Assembly (NCBI RefSeq): GCF_000519305.1
Contig: NZ_JAFG01000015.1
Location: 183-64,182, forward strand
Reading direction: 5' to 3'
DNA from: Mesorhizobium ciceri WSM4083
GTDB taxonomy: Bacteria; Pseudomonadota; Alphaproteobacteria; Rhizobiales; Rhizobiaceae
Length of the DNA stretch: 64,000 bases
Under the pieces are notes generated by a model. That model did not search any database and had not been told where the DNA came from. It worked only from the letters and a program-made list of their open reading frames with translations. Numbering within the stretch: the first letter of the stretch is position 1; each line of letters opens with the position of its first letter. The position numbers were made by a program, and so were the translations under genes. Positions 8,123-16,916 of this stretch are shown one piece after another.

Positions 8123-9016
8123 TCATCTCTTCAAATTCACCACGATGACACCGCCCAGCGCCAGCGCGCCGCCGATTATGCCGAGCAGCGTGGGAACTTC
8201 GCCCAGCCAGAAGAAGCCGATCAGCGCGGACATCGGCGAGACCAGATAGAGGAAGTTGGAGGCACGTGCCGCCGGCAGACGCGACAGCGCGGTCGCCCAG
8301 GCGGCATAGGCGATGAGGCTGGGCACGATGCCGAGAAAGATGACGGCGCCGAGGCCTGCTGTGTCGGCGACGGCCGCCTGCGAAAAGGCCGACGGCAGGA
8401 AGGGCGCCAGGCATAGTGCGCCGAGCACCATGTTCGAAGCCGAAATGGTCAACGGATGATGGCGGGCAAACAGCGGCTTCTGGACGATGGTGTTGACGGC
8501 CGAGCACAAGGCCGAACCAAGCACCAGAAGAGCACCGGTGTTAAAAGACAGTCCATTCCCGTCGGCCATGGCGATGACGCCAATGCCGGCAAAGGAAATC
8601 ACCGTGCCGGCCCAGGCCATGCTGGAGAAGCGCTCGCCCAGCAGGACCATCGCCATGATGGCGGTGAAGATCGGGCTGACATTGATGATGAAGCCGGCGG
8701 CACCGGCCGAGACGGTCAGTTCGCCGAAATTGAGCATGACGGTGTAGAGCGCGACGAAGATGGCGCCGCCAAAGACCAGGCGCCACACTTCGTCGAGCCT
8801 TGGCAGCGCCGGGCGCTTGATGGCCAGGAAGATCGCCGCCGGCACCGCGGCGATGGCAAAGCGCAACGCGCCGAGTTCCAGCGGTCCGAAGGCGGCGAGA
8901 CCGGCGCGGATCGCCGGAAAGGCGGAGGCCCAACCAACCACCGTCAGCGCGACAGCAATGGCTGCCGTGGTGTCCATCCGCTGTGTCGAATTCAACGTGC
9001 CCGTCATCGCGCTCAT
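8123..9016 (-). CDS. EamA-family (DMT) transporter
   Basis: A 297-residue inner-membrane protein with about ten predicted hydrophobic segments in two EamA repeats; FGPLELGALRFAIAA and the second-half LGIVPSLIAYAAWATALSRLPAARASNFLYLVSPMSALIGF pattern are typical. It is a drug/metabolite-superfamily exporter, commonly of amino acids or metabolites, and the substrate cannot be read. It is divergent from a LysR gene with about 90 bp between them, which suggests that the LysR protein controls it. Confidence 0.9.
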   Translation of the reverse strand: MSAMTGTLNSTQRMDTTAAIAVALTVVGWASAFPAIRAGLAAFGPLELGALRFAIAAVPAAIFLAIKRPALPRLDEVWRLVFGGAIFVALYTVMLNFGELTVSAGAAGFIINVSPIFTAIMAMVLLGERFSSMAWAGTVISFAGIGVIAMADGNGLSFNTGALLVLGSALCSAVNTIVQKPLFARHHPLTISASNMVLGALCLAPFLPSAFSQAAVADTAGLGAVIFLGIVPSLIAYAAWATALSRLPAARASNFLYLVSPMSALIGFFWLGEVPTLLGIIGGALALGGVIVVNLKR

Positions 9017-9106
9017 CTCACTGCCCTCGTATTCTTCGGTCCTGAGAGGCAGAAACGCCTTTTCGCGCCGGTTGACAAACGACCAAATCGAGGATCACCT
9101 GTGACT

Positions 9107-10033
9107 ATGGATCACAGCTCGGACACAATGGTGCCGCTCGAAACGCTGCGCGCCTTCGATGCGGCGGCGCGGACAGGCAGCTTTTCGGCGGCCGCTGAAA
9201 AGCTCAATATCACCCATGGCGCCGTCAGCCGGCAGATCGCCAAGCTCGAGGACTGGCTGGGATTGAAAGTCTTCGACCGTGGCGCGCGCGGCGTCTCGCT
9301 GACGATCGAGGGGAACCGGCTGCATCTGCGCACGGCGGAAGCCTTTGCGCTGATATCGACCCATTCCGACCGCTGGGTCGAGCCGCGTGGCACGGCGGTG
9401 GTGCGGCTGACCTCGATCCCCTCGGTCAGCGGACTGTGGCTGATGCCGCGCATGGCGGCTCTGGAAAACAATCCCTCGAAGCTGCGCATCGTGCTCGATG
9501 TCGACATCCGCCAGGCCGACCTTGCCGATGAGGGCATCGATCTCTCGATCCGCTGTGGACGCGGCGGCATTCCGGGCCGCGTCTCGGTGCAGCTTTTCGA
9601 GGAACATGTCTTCCCCGTCGCGTCACCCGGGCTTGCCCGCGAGATCGGCCGCGGCGACCCTGCCCGGCTGCTCAAATACCCGCTGATCAACGATTCCGAC
9701 GCGTCTGCCTGGCGCGCCTGGTTTGCCGCGCAAGGCATGGATTATCGCCCGCGCCCGCAGGACCGTCGCTTCGAGGACTACAATCTGGTGCTCGACGCCG
9801 CCGCCTATGGGCTCGGCATCGCGCTGGCACGCCCGCCCCTGACCGGGCATCAATTGCAATCGGGCCGCATCACTCCCGTCGATGAGCGCACCGCGCTCAA
9901 TCCGGTGTCCTACTGGCTCGACCGGCCGATGGGGCGGCCGCGTGCCGCCGCCGCCGACCTCGCCCGCCGCATCGCGGCAGAGGCCGGGCTGGCTCCGGAC
10001 AAGATCGAGGCGTTTATCGAAGCCGAGCGATAG
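9107..10033 (+). CDS. LysR-family regulator, divergent from EamA transporter
   Basis: A 308-residue LysR-type regulator with helix-turn-helix TGSFSAAAEKLNITHGAVSRQIAKLEDWLG and a GcvA-like effector domain (SGLWLMPRM, IRCGRGGIPGR). The ATG at 9107 is given; an in-frame GTG at 9101 has a better-spaced GAGG site seven bases upstream and may be the true start. It is related to, but clearly different from, the LysR protein at 3662. It probably regulates the divergent EamA transporter gene. Confidence 0.9.
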   Translation: MDHSSDTMVPLETLRAFDAAARTGSFSAAAEKLNITHGAVSRQIAKLEDWLGLKVFDRGARGVSLTIEGNRLHLRTAEAFALISTHSDRWVEPRGTAVVRLTSIPSVSGLWLMPRMAALENNPSKLRIVLDVDIRQADLADEGIDLSIRCGRGGIPGRVSVQLFEEHVFPVASPGLAREIGRGDPARLLKYPLINDSDASAWRAWFAAQGMDYRPRPQDRRFEDYNLVLDAAAYGLGIALARPPLTGHQLQSGRITPVDERTALNPVSYWLDRPMGRPRAAAADLARRIAAEAGLAPDKIEAFIEAER

Positions 10034-10072
10034 GCCTCCTGGACATATATCGAGAACCAGCCGATTCGAAGC

Positions 10073-10660
10073 TCAGCGAAGCAACAACAGAACGAACCCG
10101 AGGATCACGGTTCCCAGCAAGCCGGCCATTATCGAAACAAAGCCGATTTTCACCAGCAACTGCTCAGGGTTCGGCGCCGCACCACGGGATTGATTGGCCG
10201 GCCTGTGCCTGCCCGCCGGTGTATCCAGGGCGGCAGCGTTGCGCGGGACTGGAGCCTGCGGCGGGATAAGCGACAGCAATGACAGCCCCGCAACCCTGGC
10301 GGAGGCATTGTCATTGGCCGTTGTCGAAAGCGGCAAGAAGGCTCGCAGCGTTTCGGCTTCGGGTTTTGCCTTTCTCGCCACGACCGTTGCCAACGCCGCC
10401 TCTTCGCCCGTCTCAAGCTGGGCAAGATAGGCATCGACGATGCCAGCCGATGCGATCTGCTGCGATTTGACGGCCATCGGCGCGGCCGGCAAAGTCAACA
10501 GCGCTGGCGCTGTCTGTTGCGCCAGCAGAGACGGCGCCGGCGGTTGGACCAGCGCCTTGACCAGTGCCGTCATGACTGGATCAGCCTGACCTGAGGGCAC
10601 CGCCTGCGGCGTCATCACCTCCCTGAGCAAGGCGGGAAGACGAGTGGAGGAAATGTCCAT
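10073..10660 (-). CDS. Hypothetical protein with C-terminal membrane anchor
   Basis: A 195-residue protein of unknown function. It is Ala/Pro-rich, with no recognised domain, and ends in a single strong hydrophobic segment (GFVSIMAGLLGTVILGFVLLLL followed by Arg, given here only as a description), so it looks tail-anchored with a cytoplasmic bulk. The ATG at 10660 (MDISSTRLPALL) is preferred, with a weak GGTGGG site; an ATG at 10708 would add 16 Cys/Trp-rich residues. It is convergent with the LysR gene. Codon use looks coding, but no homologous family is recognised. Confidence 0.55.
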   Translation of the reverse strand: MDISSTRLPALLREVMTPQAVPSGQADPVMTALVKALVQPPAPSLLAQQTAPALLTLPAAPMAVKSQQIASAGIVDAYLAQLETGEEAALATVVARKAKPEAETLRAFLPLSTTANDNASARVAGLSLLSLIPPQAPVPRNAAALDTPAGRHRPANQSRGAAPNPEQLLVKIGFVSIMAGLLGTVILGFVLLLLR

Positions 10661-10785
10661 TGCGGCCCACCAACACCATTTTTCCGCTTCACAATAGGCG
10701 TTCAACATTGTCTCAGGCTTGTCGCATGCTTGACCTCGCCGGGAATTTATGGCGATGAAATCCTCATGAACCCTGGCGTCCCCGC

Positions 10786-11019
10786 ATGATGAACCGTTTC
10801 GAAGGCCCCGGCGGCAAGGAAGCCCGCATCCGCTATCTGGATGGCGACTTCCAGGTTACCAGCCCCGGCGCGTTCGTGCGCTGCGCGGTGACAGGCGAAA
10901 GCATTCCGCTCGACGAGTTGAAGTACTGGAGCGTCGCCAGGCAAGAGCCCTACGTCAGCGCCACCGCCTCGCTGCGCCGCGAAATCGAGATGCATCCGGA
11001 GCTGCGTAAGCGCGGTTAG
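10786..11019 (+). CDS. DUF2093 family protein
   Basis: A 77-residue protein matching DUF2093, a short alphaproteobacterial family: YLDGDFQV, PGAFVRCAVTG, IPLDELKYWSV and RQEPYVSA are the conserved pieces. Its biochemical role is unknown. There are two consecutive ATG codons at 10786 and 10789; either may start. It is followed at once by a strong hairpin that is part of a dispersed repeat. Confidence 0.85.
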   Translation: MMNRFEGPGGKEARIRYLDGDFQVTSPGAFVRCAVTGESIPLDELKYWSVARQEPYVSATASLRREIEMHPELRKRG

Positions 11020-11116
11020 AGCAGTTCGCCGTTTCACGGAACGGCGAACCGCTCTATCCCTTTGTTTTGACGCAATTCCGGAACGGAAAACCGTTTCACA
11101 CTTTTCTTGGAATTGC
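11018..11116. repeat. Rhizobial mosaic palindromic repeat (two hairpin modules)
   Basis: Two modules fill the gap between DUF2093 and lpxK. The first, 11018-11055, is AGAGC-A-GTTCGCCGTT, a six-base loop, then AACGGCGAAC-C-GCTCT, a 15-bp stem with one mismatch. The second, 11072-11116, is bounded by GCAATTCC and GGAATTGC with a GGAAAACCG core. I recognise this from memory as a very frequent intergenic repeat in Mesorhizobium-type genomes (RIME-like). The first hairpin followed by TTTGTTTT may also terminate the DUF2093 transcript. A related element lies at 30406-30530. Confidence 0.7.
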
Positions 11117-11117
11117 T

Positions 11118-12143
11118 TTAGCCCTTCAGCTTGCGCTGGCGCCAGGCATCGAGCGTCTCGTCGATGATGCGCTCGGGAACGTGGTCGAGTTCGAAGACCG
11201 TGTCGATCTCAAGCACCTCGAGCCGGTCGAGAAAGCCCTGCGAGGCGCCGTGGCGCAGCCGGGCGGCGTCCTTGGCGGTGGTGATGAGCACCAGCCCCTC
11301 AGTGCGTGCGGTCGCCGCCAACTCGGCAAGTTCGTCCTCGGCATAGAAATGGTGGTCCGGAAACGGCCGCGTCAACGCCAGCTCGCCGCCGGCTTGGCGC
11401 ACCGTGTCGAAGAATTTCTCGGGATGCCCGATACCGGCGAAGGCGAAGAACCGCTTGCCGGCAAGCCCTGCCTTGCCGCTTGGCTCTGTATGGGCCTCGA
11501 AGATCGGCCGGCCGGCGCGTGCCGCCTGGCGGACCACGCTGTCGGCAGCAGTGCCCTCGCCCATTTTCAACAGCCCGCTAGTGAAGACCAGCTGGTCGAC
11601 GATTTTGGCCCTGAGCGGCCCCCCCGGAATAACGCGGCCATTGCCGATCCCATAGCGCGCATCGACGACGACCAGCGCGTAGTCGATGTGGATGCGGGCG
11701 CTCTGGAAGCCATCGTCCATGATCAGGAAATCGCAGCCATTCCGTTCCAGCAGCAGCCGGGCGCCGGCGGCGCGGTTTGGCGTCACCGCCACCGGCGCGT
11801 GTTCGGCGAGCAGCAGCGGTTCGTCACCGACATGCCGGGCGCTGTCGTGATCGACATCGACGACATGCGGCTCGGCGAAGGAGCCGCCATGGCCGCGCGA
11901 CAGGAAGCCTGGCTTGAGACGCATGCGCTTGGCCTGTTTGGCGAGCGCGATGGCCACCGGTGTCTTGCCGGTGCCGCCAACCGTGAAATTGCCGATGCAC
12001 AGAACGGGTGCCTCGATCTTCTCACGCTTGGCCCGCCGCATGCCGCGGCCGGCGGAGGCCGCATAGATGGCCGATAGCGGCGACAGCGCCAGGACCCGCC
12101 AGTCCGGCTCTTCCCACCAGAATGGTGGTGCTTCGGAGGCCAC
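11118..12143 (-). CDS. lpxK: Tetraacyldisaccharide 4'-kinase LpxK
   Basis: A 341-residue lipid A 4'-kinase, which phosphorylates the 4' position of the disaccharide precursor at the inner membrane. The N terminus has a hydrophobic anchor (WRVLALSPLSAIYAA) and the Walker A IGNFTVGGTGKTPVA. Later come RGHGGSF, DGFQSARI and ARYGIGNGRVIPGGPLRA, all typical. It is the last gene of the pmbA-to-lpxK transcript and begins one base after the waaA stop codon. Confidence 0.96.
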   Translation of the reverse strand: MASEAPPFWWEEPDWRVLALSPLSAIYAASAGRGMRRAKREKIEAPVLCIGNFTVGGTGKTPVAIALAKQAKRMRLKPGFLSRGHGGSFAEPHVVDVDHDSARHVGDEPLLLAEHAPVAVTPNRAAGARLLLERNGCDFLIMDDGFQSARIHIDYALVVVDARYGIGNGRVIPGGPLRAKIVDQLVFTSGLLKMGEGTAADSVVRQAARAGRPIFEAHTEPSGKAGLAGKRFFAFAGIGHPEKFFDTVRQAGGELALTRPFPDHHFYAEDELAELAATARTEGLVLITTAKDAARLRHGASQGFLDRLEVLEIDTVFELDHVPERIIDETLDAWRQRKLKG

Positions 12144-12144
12144 G

Positions 12145-13461
12145 CTAGCGACCGTTCGCGCCCTTCAGGCGCGACTTGACGACCAGCGGCTGGATGTAGG
12201 GCTCAAGCGATTTCAGGGTGCGCGCCAGCGCACCGCGCATCTCGTCGACGGTCGCCACGCCCGCCGCCATCATCTCGTGGCGCGCCACTTCGTTGGTCAG
12301 GAGGAAATTGACGGCGCCGGCCAGCATGTCGCGATCGCGCACCAGCTTGGCGCCGCCGCTGTCGAGGAGACGCTGGTAGGCCTCGCGAAAATTCTGAACA
12401 TTGCGTCCGGCCAGAACCGCCGTGTCGAGCATGGCCGGCTCCAGCGGGTTCTGGCCACCCTCGGAGGTCAGCGAGCGGCCGACGAAGGCGATTTCGGTCA
12501 GCCGGAGATAGAGCCCCATCTCGCCGATCGTGTCGCCGAGCAATATATCCGTGTCGGCAGCTATCCTGTCGCCCTTGCTGCGCCGCGCAACCTTCAGGCC
12601 CATGCCGGAAATCTGCGCCGCAAGCGCCTCGCCGCGATCGGGATGACGCGGAACGACGATCGTCAGGAGACCATGATGGCGTTTGTGCAGCGTCGCGTGG
12701 ACTTCAGCCGCGACCACTTCCTCGCCGTCATGGGTCGAGATCGCCGCCCAGGTCGGGCGCGTGCCTATCTGCCGCCGCAGCGTCGCCAGCGCCCGTTCGT
12801 CGACGGGCGGCGGCGAGGTATCGACCTTGAGATTGCCCGACACGGTGACCGGCCGGGCGCCGAGCGCCAGAAACCGCTCGCCATCGACATCCGACTGCGC
12901 CACGACGTGAGCCAGGTTCTCGAACAACGCCTCGGCGATGTTGGCGCGTTTCTTCCACGACTTGAACGAGCGGTCGGACAGCCTGCCATTGACCAGCACC
13001 TGCGGCACGCGGCGCGCGCCAAGCTCGAGGATGGTCATCGGCCAGATCTCGGATTCGGCGATGATCGCCAGATCCGGCTGCCAGTGATCGAGAAACCGGC
13101 TGACCGCCGGCTTGAGATCGAGCGGTACGTATTGGTGGATGATCCGGTCACCGAGACGCTCGTCGGCGACCTGCGCCGAGGTGACCGTGCCGGTCGTCAG
13201 CACGATGTTGACGCCATAGTCGAGAATGCTTTCGACCAACGGCACTACGGCTATGGTCTCACCGACGCTCGCGGCATGGATCCAGATCACCGGCCCGTCG
13301 GGGCGCGCGCGTCCGGCGACGCCATAGCGCTCGCGGCGGCGGTAGCGGTCTTCCTTGCCGCGTGAGGTGCGCCAGGCCACATAGGGCCCGACCAGCGGAT
13401 AGGCGGCCGCACCCGCGAAACGGTATGCCGACAGCATGGCTCGCGCCCAGCGGCCGCTCAT
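12145..13461 (-). CDS. waaA: 3-deoxy-D-manno-octulosonic acid transferase WaaA (KdtA)
   Basis: A 438-residue Kdo transferase that adds Kdo from CMP-Kdo to the lipid A precursor at the cytoplasmic face. An N-terminal membrane anchor is followed by IWIHAASVGETIAVVPLVE, AESEIWP and NGRLSDRSF, and the C-terminal half has FVGRSLTSEGGQNPLEPAML, the conserved donor-site stretch. It overlaps the upstream DUF374 gene by four bases and is followed directly by lpxK, so the three outer-membrane lipid genes are translationally linked. Confidence 0.96.
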   Translation of the reverse strand: MSGRWARAMLSAYRFAGAAAYPLVGPYVAWRTSRGKEDRYRRRERYGVAGRARPDGPVIWIHAASVGETIAVVPLVESILDYGVNIVLTTGTVTSAQVADERLGDRIIHQYVPLDLKPAVSRFLDHWQPDLAIIAESEIWPMTILELGARRVPQVLVNGRLSDRSFKSWKKRANIAEALFENLAHVVAQSDVDGERFLALGARPVTVSGNLKVDTSPPPVDERALATLRRQIGTRPTWAAISTHDGEEVVAAEVHATLHKRHHGLLTIVVPRHPDRGEALAAQISGMGLKVARRSKGDRIAADTDILLGDTIGEMGLYLRLTEIAFVGRSLTSEGGQNPLEPAMLDTAVLAGRNVQNFREAYQRLLDSGGAKLVRDRDMLAGAVNFLLTNEVARHEMMAAGVATVDEMRGALARTLKSLEPYIQPLVVKSRLKGANGR

Positions 13462-14249
13462 CGCGGGGCATCCACGAGACGGTAGGCCTCGGCGGTCGCA
13501 GCATTGAGCGCGGTCGTCACTTCCTGGCGCTTGCGCTCCATTTCGGCCTCATCGGCGCCGGCCGCCACGAAGATCGGCGGGCCGATGACGATCGACGAGC
13601 GGCCGAACGGCAGGTTTATGGTGGTCTTGTCCCAGCTCTTCTCCAGCACCTTGCGGCGGCTGGTTGTGATGGCGACAGGCAGTAGCGGTCGACCGGAGAG
13701 GCGTGCAAGGAGAACGATACCAAGTCCTGCATCTCGCGGCGTACCGTGCGGAATGTCTGCTATCATGGCGACGTTCTTGCCGGCACCGAGCGACTTTTTC
13801 AGGGCGATAAGTGCTTTTGCCCCGCCCTTGTCGAGATGCCTGGCGTTTTCACGCCCACCCGAACCGCGCACCGCCTCGATGCCGAATTTCTCCAGCATCA
13901 GCGCGTTGAGCTCGGCATCGGCGCTGCGCGAGACCATGGCGACCAGCGGCTTGCGCTTGGGGTAGTAAGCCGGCGTCAGCAGGTGCTGGCCGTGCCACAG
14001 GGCGATGATGCCCGGCTCGAACTCGGTATAGGCCCCGCCCGAAAACCGCGCCGATCCCTCGACGACGCGATTGGTGAGGCGCACGAACCGGACGAACTGG
14101 GCAAACAGGCTGGCGATGGCGTTCTTGACGAATCGCGACTGCGCCAGCGGTTGGCGAATCTTGCGCCAGAAGGCCTTGGTCGTGCGGCTGCGTCCCCTGC
14201 CCGTGGGCGCGGCATCGCTTGCTGGCCCTTTCGCCAGGTCATGCTCCAT
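13458..14249 (-). CDS. DUF374 lysophospholipid acyltransferase-family protein
   Basis: A 263-residue DUF374 protein of the LPLAT superfamily. The start at 14249 (MEHDLAKG) removes about 94 unrelated residues of the longer open frame. FEPGIIALWHGQHLL holds the HxxxxD-like region, and MVSRSADAELNA, VRGSGGRENA and MIADIPHGTPRDAGLGI match DUF374. The family is linked to outer-membrane lipid synthesis but the acyl acceptor is not settled. It lies between DUF4170 and waaA, with a five-base gap and a four-base overlap, which suggests a lipid A or Kdo-related role. Confidence 0.88.
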   Translation of the reverse strand: MEHDLAKGPASDAAPTGRGRSRTTKAFWRKIRQPLAQSRFVKNAIASLFAQFVRFVRLTNRVVEGSARFSGGAYTEFEPGIIALWHGQHLLTPAYYPKRKPLVAMVSRSADAELNALMLEKFGIEAVRGSGGRENARHLDKGGAKALIALKKSLGAGKNVAMIADIPHGTPRDAGLGIVLLARLSGRPLLPVAITTSRRKVLEKSWDKTTINLPFGRSSIVIGPPIFVAAGADEAEMERKRQEVTTALNAATAEAYRLVDAPR

Positions 14250-14254
14250 CGAAG

Positions 14255-14500
14255 TCAACCGGCAACCTTGTTGTCGGGGTCCAGCAGCCGGTGCAGATGA
14301 ACGACGAAGTAACGCATGTGGGCGTTGTCCACGCTGGCTTGCGCCTTGGCTTTCCACGCCGTGTGCGCGGATTGATAGTCGGGATAGATGCCGACGATAT
14401 CGAGGCCCTCGAGATCGCGGAATTCGGTGCCGCCAAGCTTCTTGAGTTCGCCACCGAACACCAGATGCAAAAGCTGTTTCTTTCCGTCTTCCGCGGCCAT
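14255..14500 (-). CDS. DUF4170 family protein
   Basis: An 81-residue protein matching DUF4170 (HLVFGGELKKLGG, GIYPDYQSAHTAWKAKAQ, DNAHMRYFVVHLHRLL). Function unknown; in Rhizobiales it is regularly found between the CysQ-like gene and the DUF374 acyltransferase, as here. The ATG at 14500 has an AAGGA site. It starts the downstream half of the operon after a strong palindrome. Confidence 0.85.
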   Translation of the reverse strand: MAAEDGKKQLLHLVFGGELKKLGGTEFRDLEGLDIVGIYPDYQSAHTAWKAKAQASVDNAHMRYFVVHLHRLLDPDNKVAG

Positions 14501-14567
14501 GTCGGTCCTTCACATATCGTGAGTTTGTCACAGGTCTAGACCAAAGCCGCCAACTTTGGAACCTTTA

Positions 14568-14591
14568 GGGCGAGATGAATTCATCTCGCCC
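14568..14591. repeat. Perfect 24-bp palindrome between CysQ-like and DUF4170 genes
   Basis: Two perfectly complementary 12-base arms (GGGCGAGATGAA and TTCATCTCGCCC) meet without a spacer and have an EcoRI sequence at the centre. The element sits 13 bases after the CysQ-like stop and 68 bases before the DUF4170 ATG on the minus strand. On the minus strand it is followed by TAAAGG, not a U tract. It could be an attenuator hairpin, an mRNA-processing site or a protein-binding site. A second, 10-bp palindrome (GGTCTAGACC) lies at 14533-14542. Confidence 0.7.
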
Positions 14592-14603
14592 GGGAAAACG
14601 CTT

Positions 14604-15419
14604 TCACGCGTCCAGGCCGGCGATGACGCCGGCGAGCACGGCCAGCAATTCACCGCTGCCGGCGGCAAGGGCGCCGTGGCGGGTCACCTCGCCGGCATAA
14701 AGTGGAGCGCGACCGTGCTGGTCGAGCAGCTGGCCGCCGGCCTCGCGCAGGATGAGGTCGGCCGCCGCAATATCCCAGTCATGCGCATTCGGCTTGACGA
14801 AAGTGGCATCCAGCGCGCCATTGGCGATCATCGCCAGCCGATAAGCCAGCGAAGGGCTGTAGGGCGCTCGCTTCAGCCGCGCCTGCCATTCGGCCGGCAT
14901 CAGGTCGGTCAACTGCTTCAGCCCGGAAATCTCGGCCGTATCCCCCAGCTTGCGCACCGCAATGCGCTTGCCGTTGCGGAAGGCGCCCTGGCCGGGCAGC
15001 GCCCAATAGGTCTCCTCCATCGCCGGGCATTCCAGCACGCCGGCCAGCGTACGGCCACGCTCGACGACGGCGACGCTGACGCACCAGGTGCGCTGGCCTT
15101 CCAGAAAACCGCGCGTGCCGTCGATCGGATCGACGACGAAGGTGCGGCGTGCCGAAAGCCGGACCGGATCGTCGACCGTCTCTTCCGACAGCCAGCCATA
15201 ATCCGGCCGCGCCGCCAGCAATGTTTCGCGCAGGTAGGCGTCGGCGGCATGGTCGGCCTCGCTCACCGGCGATGTGCCGCCCTTCATCCAGACTTGCGGG
15301 CTGTTGCCGAAGTAGCGCATGGCGATGAGCCCCGCCTCGCGGGCGGCATCGCGCAGCAGCGGCAAGTCCCCAGAGGCGCCGGAGATGGCCCCCACAGTGG
15401 TCAGGTCATGCTCCGGCAA
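14604..15419 (-). CDS. 3'(2'),5'-bisphosphate nucleotidase/inositol monophosphatase-family protein (CysQ-like)
   Basis: A 271-residue Mg-dependent phosphatase of the inositol monophosphatase superfamily. Metal-site motifs are WLSEET at about residue 76, DPIDGTRGFLEG at about 97, and HDWDIAAADLILREAGG near the C terminus. The arrangement resembles CysQ-type enzymes that hydrolyse 3'-phosphoadenosine 5'-phosphate, but inositol or sugar phosphatase activity is possible. Its start lies inside the end of pmbA (14-base overlap), so the two are coupled. Confidence 0.88.
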   Translation of the reverse strand: MPEHDLTTVGAISGASGDLPLLRDAAREAGLIAMRYFGNSPQVWMKGGTSPVSEADHAADAYLRETLLAARPDYGWLSEETVDDPVRLSARRTFVVDPIDGTRGFLEGQRTWCVSVAVVERGRTLAGVLECPAMEETYWALPGQGAFRNGKRIAVRKLGDTAEISGLKQLTDLMPAEWQARLKRAPYSPSLAYRLAMIANGALDATFVKPNAHDWDIAAADLILREAGGQLLDQHGRAPLYAGEVTRHGALAAGSGELLAVLAGVIAGLDA

Positions 15420-16749
15420 GGGTCATGCCTTCGATCAGGAGCGTTGGGGCCGCGGTGCCGAAATTGCGGTCGAGATCATCGGCCGGCACCATGTTGAGGA
15501 ACATGGTCTTCAGGTTCGAGGCGATCGTGACCTCAGCGACCGGATAGGCCAGCTCGCCATTCTCGATCCAGAAGCCCGAGGCGCCACGGCTGTATTCGCC
15601 GGTGACCATGTCGACGCCCTGGCCGAACACTTCGGTGACGTAGAAGCCGCTCTTGAGCGATTTGATCAGCTCTTCCGGCGACCGCTCGCCCGGCTCGATG
15701 GCGAGATTGGTGGACGATGGCGTCACGGAAGAGCCGCCGCGGGCGCCGCGCCCGTTGGTGACGAGGCCGAGCTCGCGCGCGGCCGAGGTCGACAGGAACC
15801 AGTGGTTGAGCACGCCCTTCTCGACCATCAACAGCTTTTCGCCCTCGACGCCTTCGCCGTCGAACGGACGCGAGGCCTGGCCACGCCGCCTGAGCGGCTC
15901 ATCGGTGACGGTGATGGCGGACGCGGCCACCTGCTTGCCCATCATGTCGCGCAGGAACGAGGTCTTGCGCGCGACCGAGGCGCCGTTGATGGCGCCGGCA
16001 AGATGGCCGGCAATGCCGCGCGCGACGCGCGGGTCGAAGACCACGTCGACCGGCCCGGTCGCCGCCTTGCGCGCGCCGATGCGGCGCACGGCGCGTTCAC
16101 CGGCCTTGCGGCCGATGTCTTCGGGCGCGTCGAGATCGGCAAAATGCTGGCGCGAGGAGAATTCATAGTCGCGCTCCATGCCGGTGCCCTCGCCGGCGAT
16201 GACGCTGGCCGAGCGCGAGAAACGCGAGCCGACATAATGGCCGAGGAAGCCGTGCGAGGTGGCCAGCACCAGGCCGCCCAGCCCCGCACCGGCGCTGGCG
16301 CCGGCCGAATTGGTCACGCCCTTGACGGCAAGCGCTGCCGCTTCCGCCGCCAATGCGGCTTCCTTCAACTGGTCTGCCGACACTTCGGTGGCATCGAAGA
16401 GATCGAGATCGCGCGTCTGTTTGGCCAGCAATGCCGGGTCGGCCAGCCCCTGATAAGGATCCTGCGGCGACACTTTCGCCATCGCCACGGCGCGCTCGGC
16501 CAGTGTTTTCGGGTCGGACGCCGCCGTCGCCGAGACACTTGCCACGCGGCCGCCGACGAAAACGCGCAGCGCCACATCCTCGCTTTCGGAGGCCTCGGTA
16601 GCCTCGACCTTGCCGAGACGCACCGACACCCCGGTCGAGCGGCCGCGCACGGCCACCGCGTCGGCGGCATCGGCGCCGGCCTTTTTGGCAGCCTCGACCA
16701 GGGCCGCGACGCGGTCGGTCAATTTTGCTGCGTCTGATATGTCGGTCAT
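15406..16749 (-). CDS. pmbA: Metalloprotease-family protein PmbA (TldE)
   Basis: A 447-residue TldD/PmbA family protein. The start at 16749 (MTDISDAAKL) gives nearly the same length as E. coli PmbA. Conserved parts are RGRSTGVSVRLGKVE, GSRFSRSASVIA, VFDPRVARGIAGHLAGAINGASVARKTSFLRDMMG in sections, and GRGARGGSSVTPSSTNLAIEPG near the end. TldD/TldE process or degrade peptides such as microcins and CcdA in E. coli. It opens the leftward operon that runs to lpxK. TldD itself is not in the window. Confidence 0.93.
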   Translation of the reverse strand: MTDISDAAKLTDRVAALVEAAKKAGADAADAVAVRGRSTGVSVRLGKVEATEASESEDVALRVFVGGRVASVSATAASDPKTLAERAVAMAKVSPQDPYQGLADPALLAKQTRDLDLFDATEVSADQLKEAALAAEAAALAVKGVTNSAGASAGAGLGGLVLATSHGFLGHYVGSRFSRSASVIAGEGTGMERDYEFSSRQHFADLDAPEDIGRKAGERAVRRIGARKAATGPVDVVFDPRVARGIAGHLAGAINGASVARKTSFLRDMMGKQVAASAITVTDEPLRRRGQASRPFDGEGVEGEKLLMVEKGVLNHWFLSTSAARELGLVTNGRGARGGSSVTPSSTNLAIEPGERSPEELIKSLKSGFYVTEVFGQGVDMVTGEYSRGASGFWIENGELAYPVAEVTIASNLKTMFLNMVPADDLDRNFGTAAPTLLIEGMTLAGA

Positions 16750-16916
16750 GCCTGAAATCCTGCTGGTGCGGCCGGTATGCGGCCGTTGCCCACCCATCTA
16801 TTGTTCCGGTCCGGCTTGTGCAATGGCATAGGCTTCAATCAAAATGCAGGGTGGACGGTTCAAAACCGCGAACCCTGTGACGCAAAATCGGTCCGCAGCC
16901 TGCACGGAGCATTTCG

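Noticed and set aside
8456..9106. Long N-terminal extension of the LysR protein
   Set aside because: The extension overlaps the divergent EamA gene and a normal LysR start with a ribosome site exists at 9101-9107.
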